Positions 63,201 through 64,000 of a DNA stretch of 64,000 nt are shown here, piece after piece. Each line of letters starts with the position of its first letter. The stretch's first letter is position 1. Under the pieces are notes generated by a model that was not told the origin of the DNA, did not search any database, and was given only the letters and a program-made list of their open reading frames with translations. The position numbers and the translations under genes were made by a program. Origin of the DNA: Hypomesus transpacificus (lineage: Eukaryota > Chordata > Actinopteri > Osmeriformes > Osmeridae); NCBI RefSeq assembly GCF_021917145.1, contig NC_061077.1:9288083-9352082 (forward strand), in the 5' to 3' direction.

Positions 63201-64000
63201 TTTTAAACATCATGCTCAACACACTTTACACTCACTATGATCAATTTGTTTCAGACAAAATGGGGCAAGCAAATCAAGTGTAATCAGTTTTTGGAAAATA
63301 TACCCAACTCACTTCGCAACTTCTACTTTCAATTGACTTTACAGTATGCTTTCATCAAATTTTGCGGAAAATACCTTCTGACTCTTAAGTACAAACAAGT
63401 AAATAGGGGTAAAATTGATCAGAGCCCTCTGCATGAAATCCCATATGATTTATATATGGGAGGTGGACTTGGCAGTACAGCGAGGGGGGGGGGGGGGGCA
63501 CACGTTGAGATATATACACTTCAATTATATATGGGCCAGGGGCTGGTTGCTTTCCTTGGACTGATCAATATTTCACCTCCTGTGGGAGTAAACATCCCAT
63601 GGAGCAGCTGCTCCTTAAAGGCTTTCCACACTCGAGTGGCGTGCTTGGTAATCCATCGCCATGTGTGGCCCAGAGAATTCCAGCTCTGCAACCAGCAGAC
63701 ACACAGCTAAAGAGGACGCTGGGGAAGTTGACAGGAGTGAGGGGGACCTCTCCTTCTCCTCTCTGCTGCTGACTTGAATACGATCTGTCTGCTTGTCCCT
63801 CTGTTTATTACTATCTCACACTCTTCACTATCTCACACATTTGTCTCCCCCTTTACTTCTCGACATGCACGGTGAGAATTTGGCCCCATAATTCTGTCAT
63901 TAGCTCTCCCTGGGGTGTCCTCTGACTGTGTGTGGTCGTAAAGAGAGAAATAGGTAAGGAGCCTGCAGTGTGAGAGAAGTGGCTCCTTCCTCACAACATG
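60284..64000 (+). other. nphp4 intron 2 (partial)
   Basis: No segment matches the next nphp4 exon, so the intron runs past the window. It holds a poly-G run (about 63486-63499) and AT-rich text. The open frames at 62332-62625 and 63237-63710 have no family match or splice support that I can see. Confidence 0.6.

Noticed and set aside
63237-63710. Open frame of 157 aa near the window end
   Set aside because: Runs through a poly-G tract and low-complexity text; no homology that I can see.

Overview
This is a ray-finned fish (teleost) nuclear segment. The genes are interrupted by many GT-AG introns, the intergenic DNA is rich in fish-type SINEs and miniature DNA transposons, and the gene set matches the vertebrate 1p36 block (TNFRSF14, SMIM1, LRRC47, CEP104, DFFB, C1orf174, NPHP4, with MAD2L2 nearby). 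I cannot name the species. Exon models were built by hand from splice sites and reading phase, so coordinates are best readings, not transcript-proven.

Region 1 (1-18,000) is a small TNF-receptor cluster of TNFRSF14/HVEM type. Gene A (6162-8132, minus) and gene B (10704-17555, plus) are an inverted head-to-head pair with near-identical exon sizes. Both have cysteine-rich domains, a membrane segment and a short tail ending in a PVQ(D/E)-type TRAF-binding motif. A third copy, C (1681-3704, minus), is degenerate and has no membrane segment. The cluster holds a 590-bp direct repeat differing at one base, a 516-bp hAT-like insert whose empty site survives in the sister gene, a TTAA-flanked element, two tRNA-derived SINEs, and a 2.27-kb inverted-repeat element with a second foldback element inside it.

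Region 2 (18,000-30,000): MAD2L2 (minus, 8 exons, 211 aa), SMIM1 (plus, 2 exons, 71 aa), an unrecognised one-exon 327-aa gene with a TATA box (minus), and LRRC47 (minus, 7 exons, 559 aa). Region 3 (29,300-48,000): CEP104 (plus, 21 coding exons, 949 aa), head-to-head with LRRC47 and with one GC-AG intron. Region 4 (48,000-55,300): an intronless B3GNT7-like glycosyltransferase (minus), then repeats. The main one is a 1,678-bp palindrome with two 618-bp arms, inserted into an older SINE, followed by a four-unit tandem array and a stray copy of the gene B 3' flank. Region 5 (55,300-64,000): a C1orf174 homologue (plus, 190 aa) and DFFB (minus, 348 aa) converge tail to tail. DFFB shares a divergent promoter interval with NPHP4 (plus), of which only the first two coding exons fall in the window.

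The genes do not form one pathway. The cluster serves immune co-signalling, MAD2L2 DNA repair and mitosis, CEP104 and NPHP4 ciliary tip and transition zone, and DFFB apoptotic DNA cleavage. They sit together by ancient synteny.
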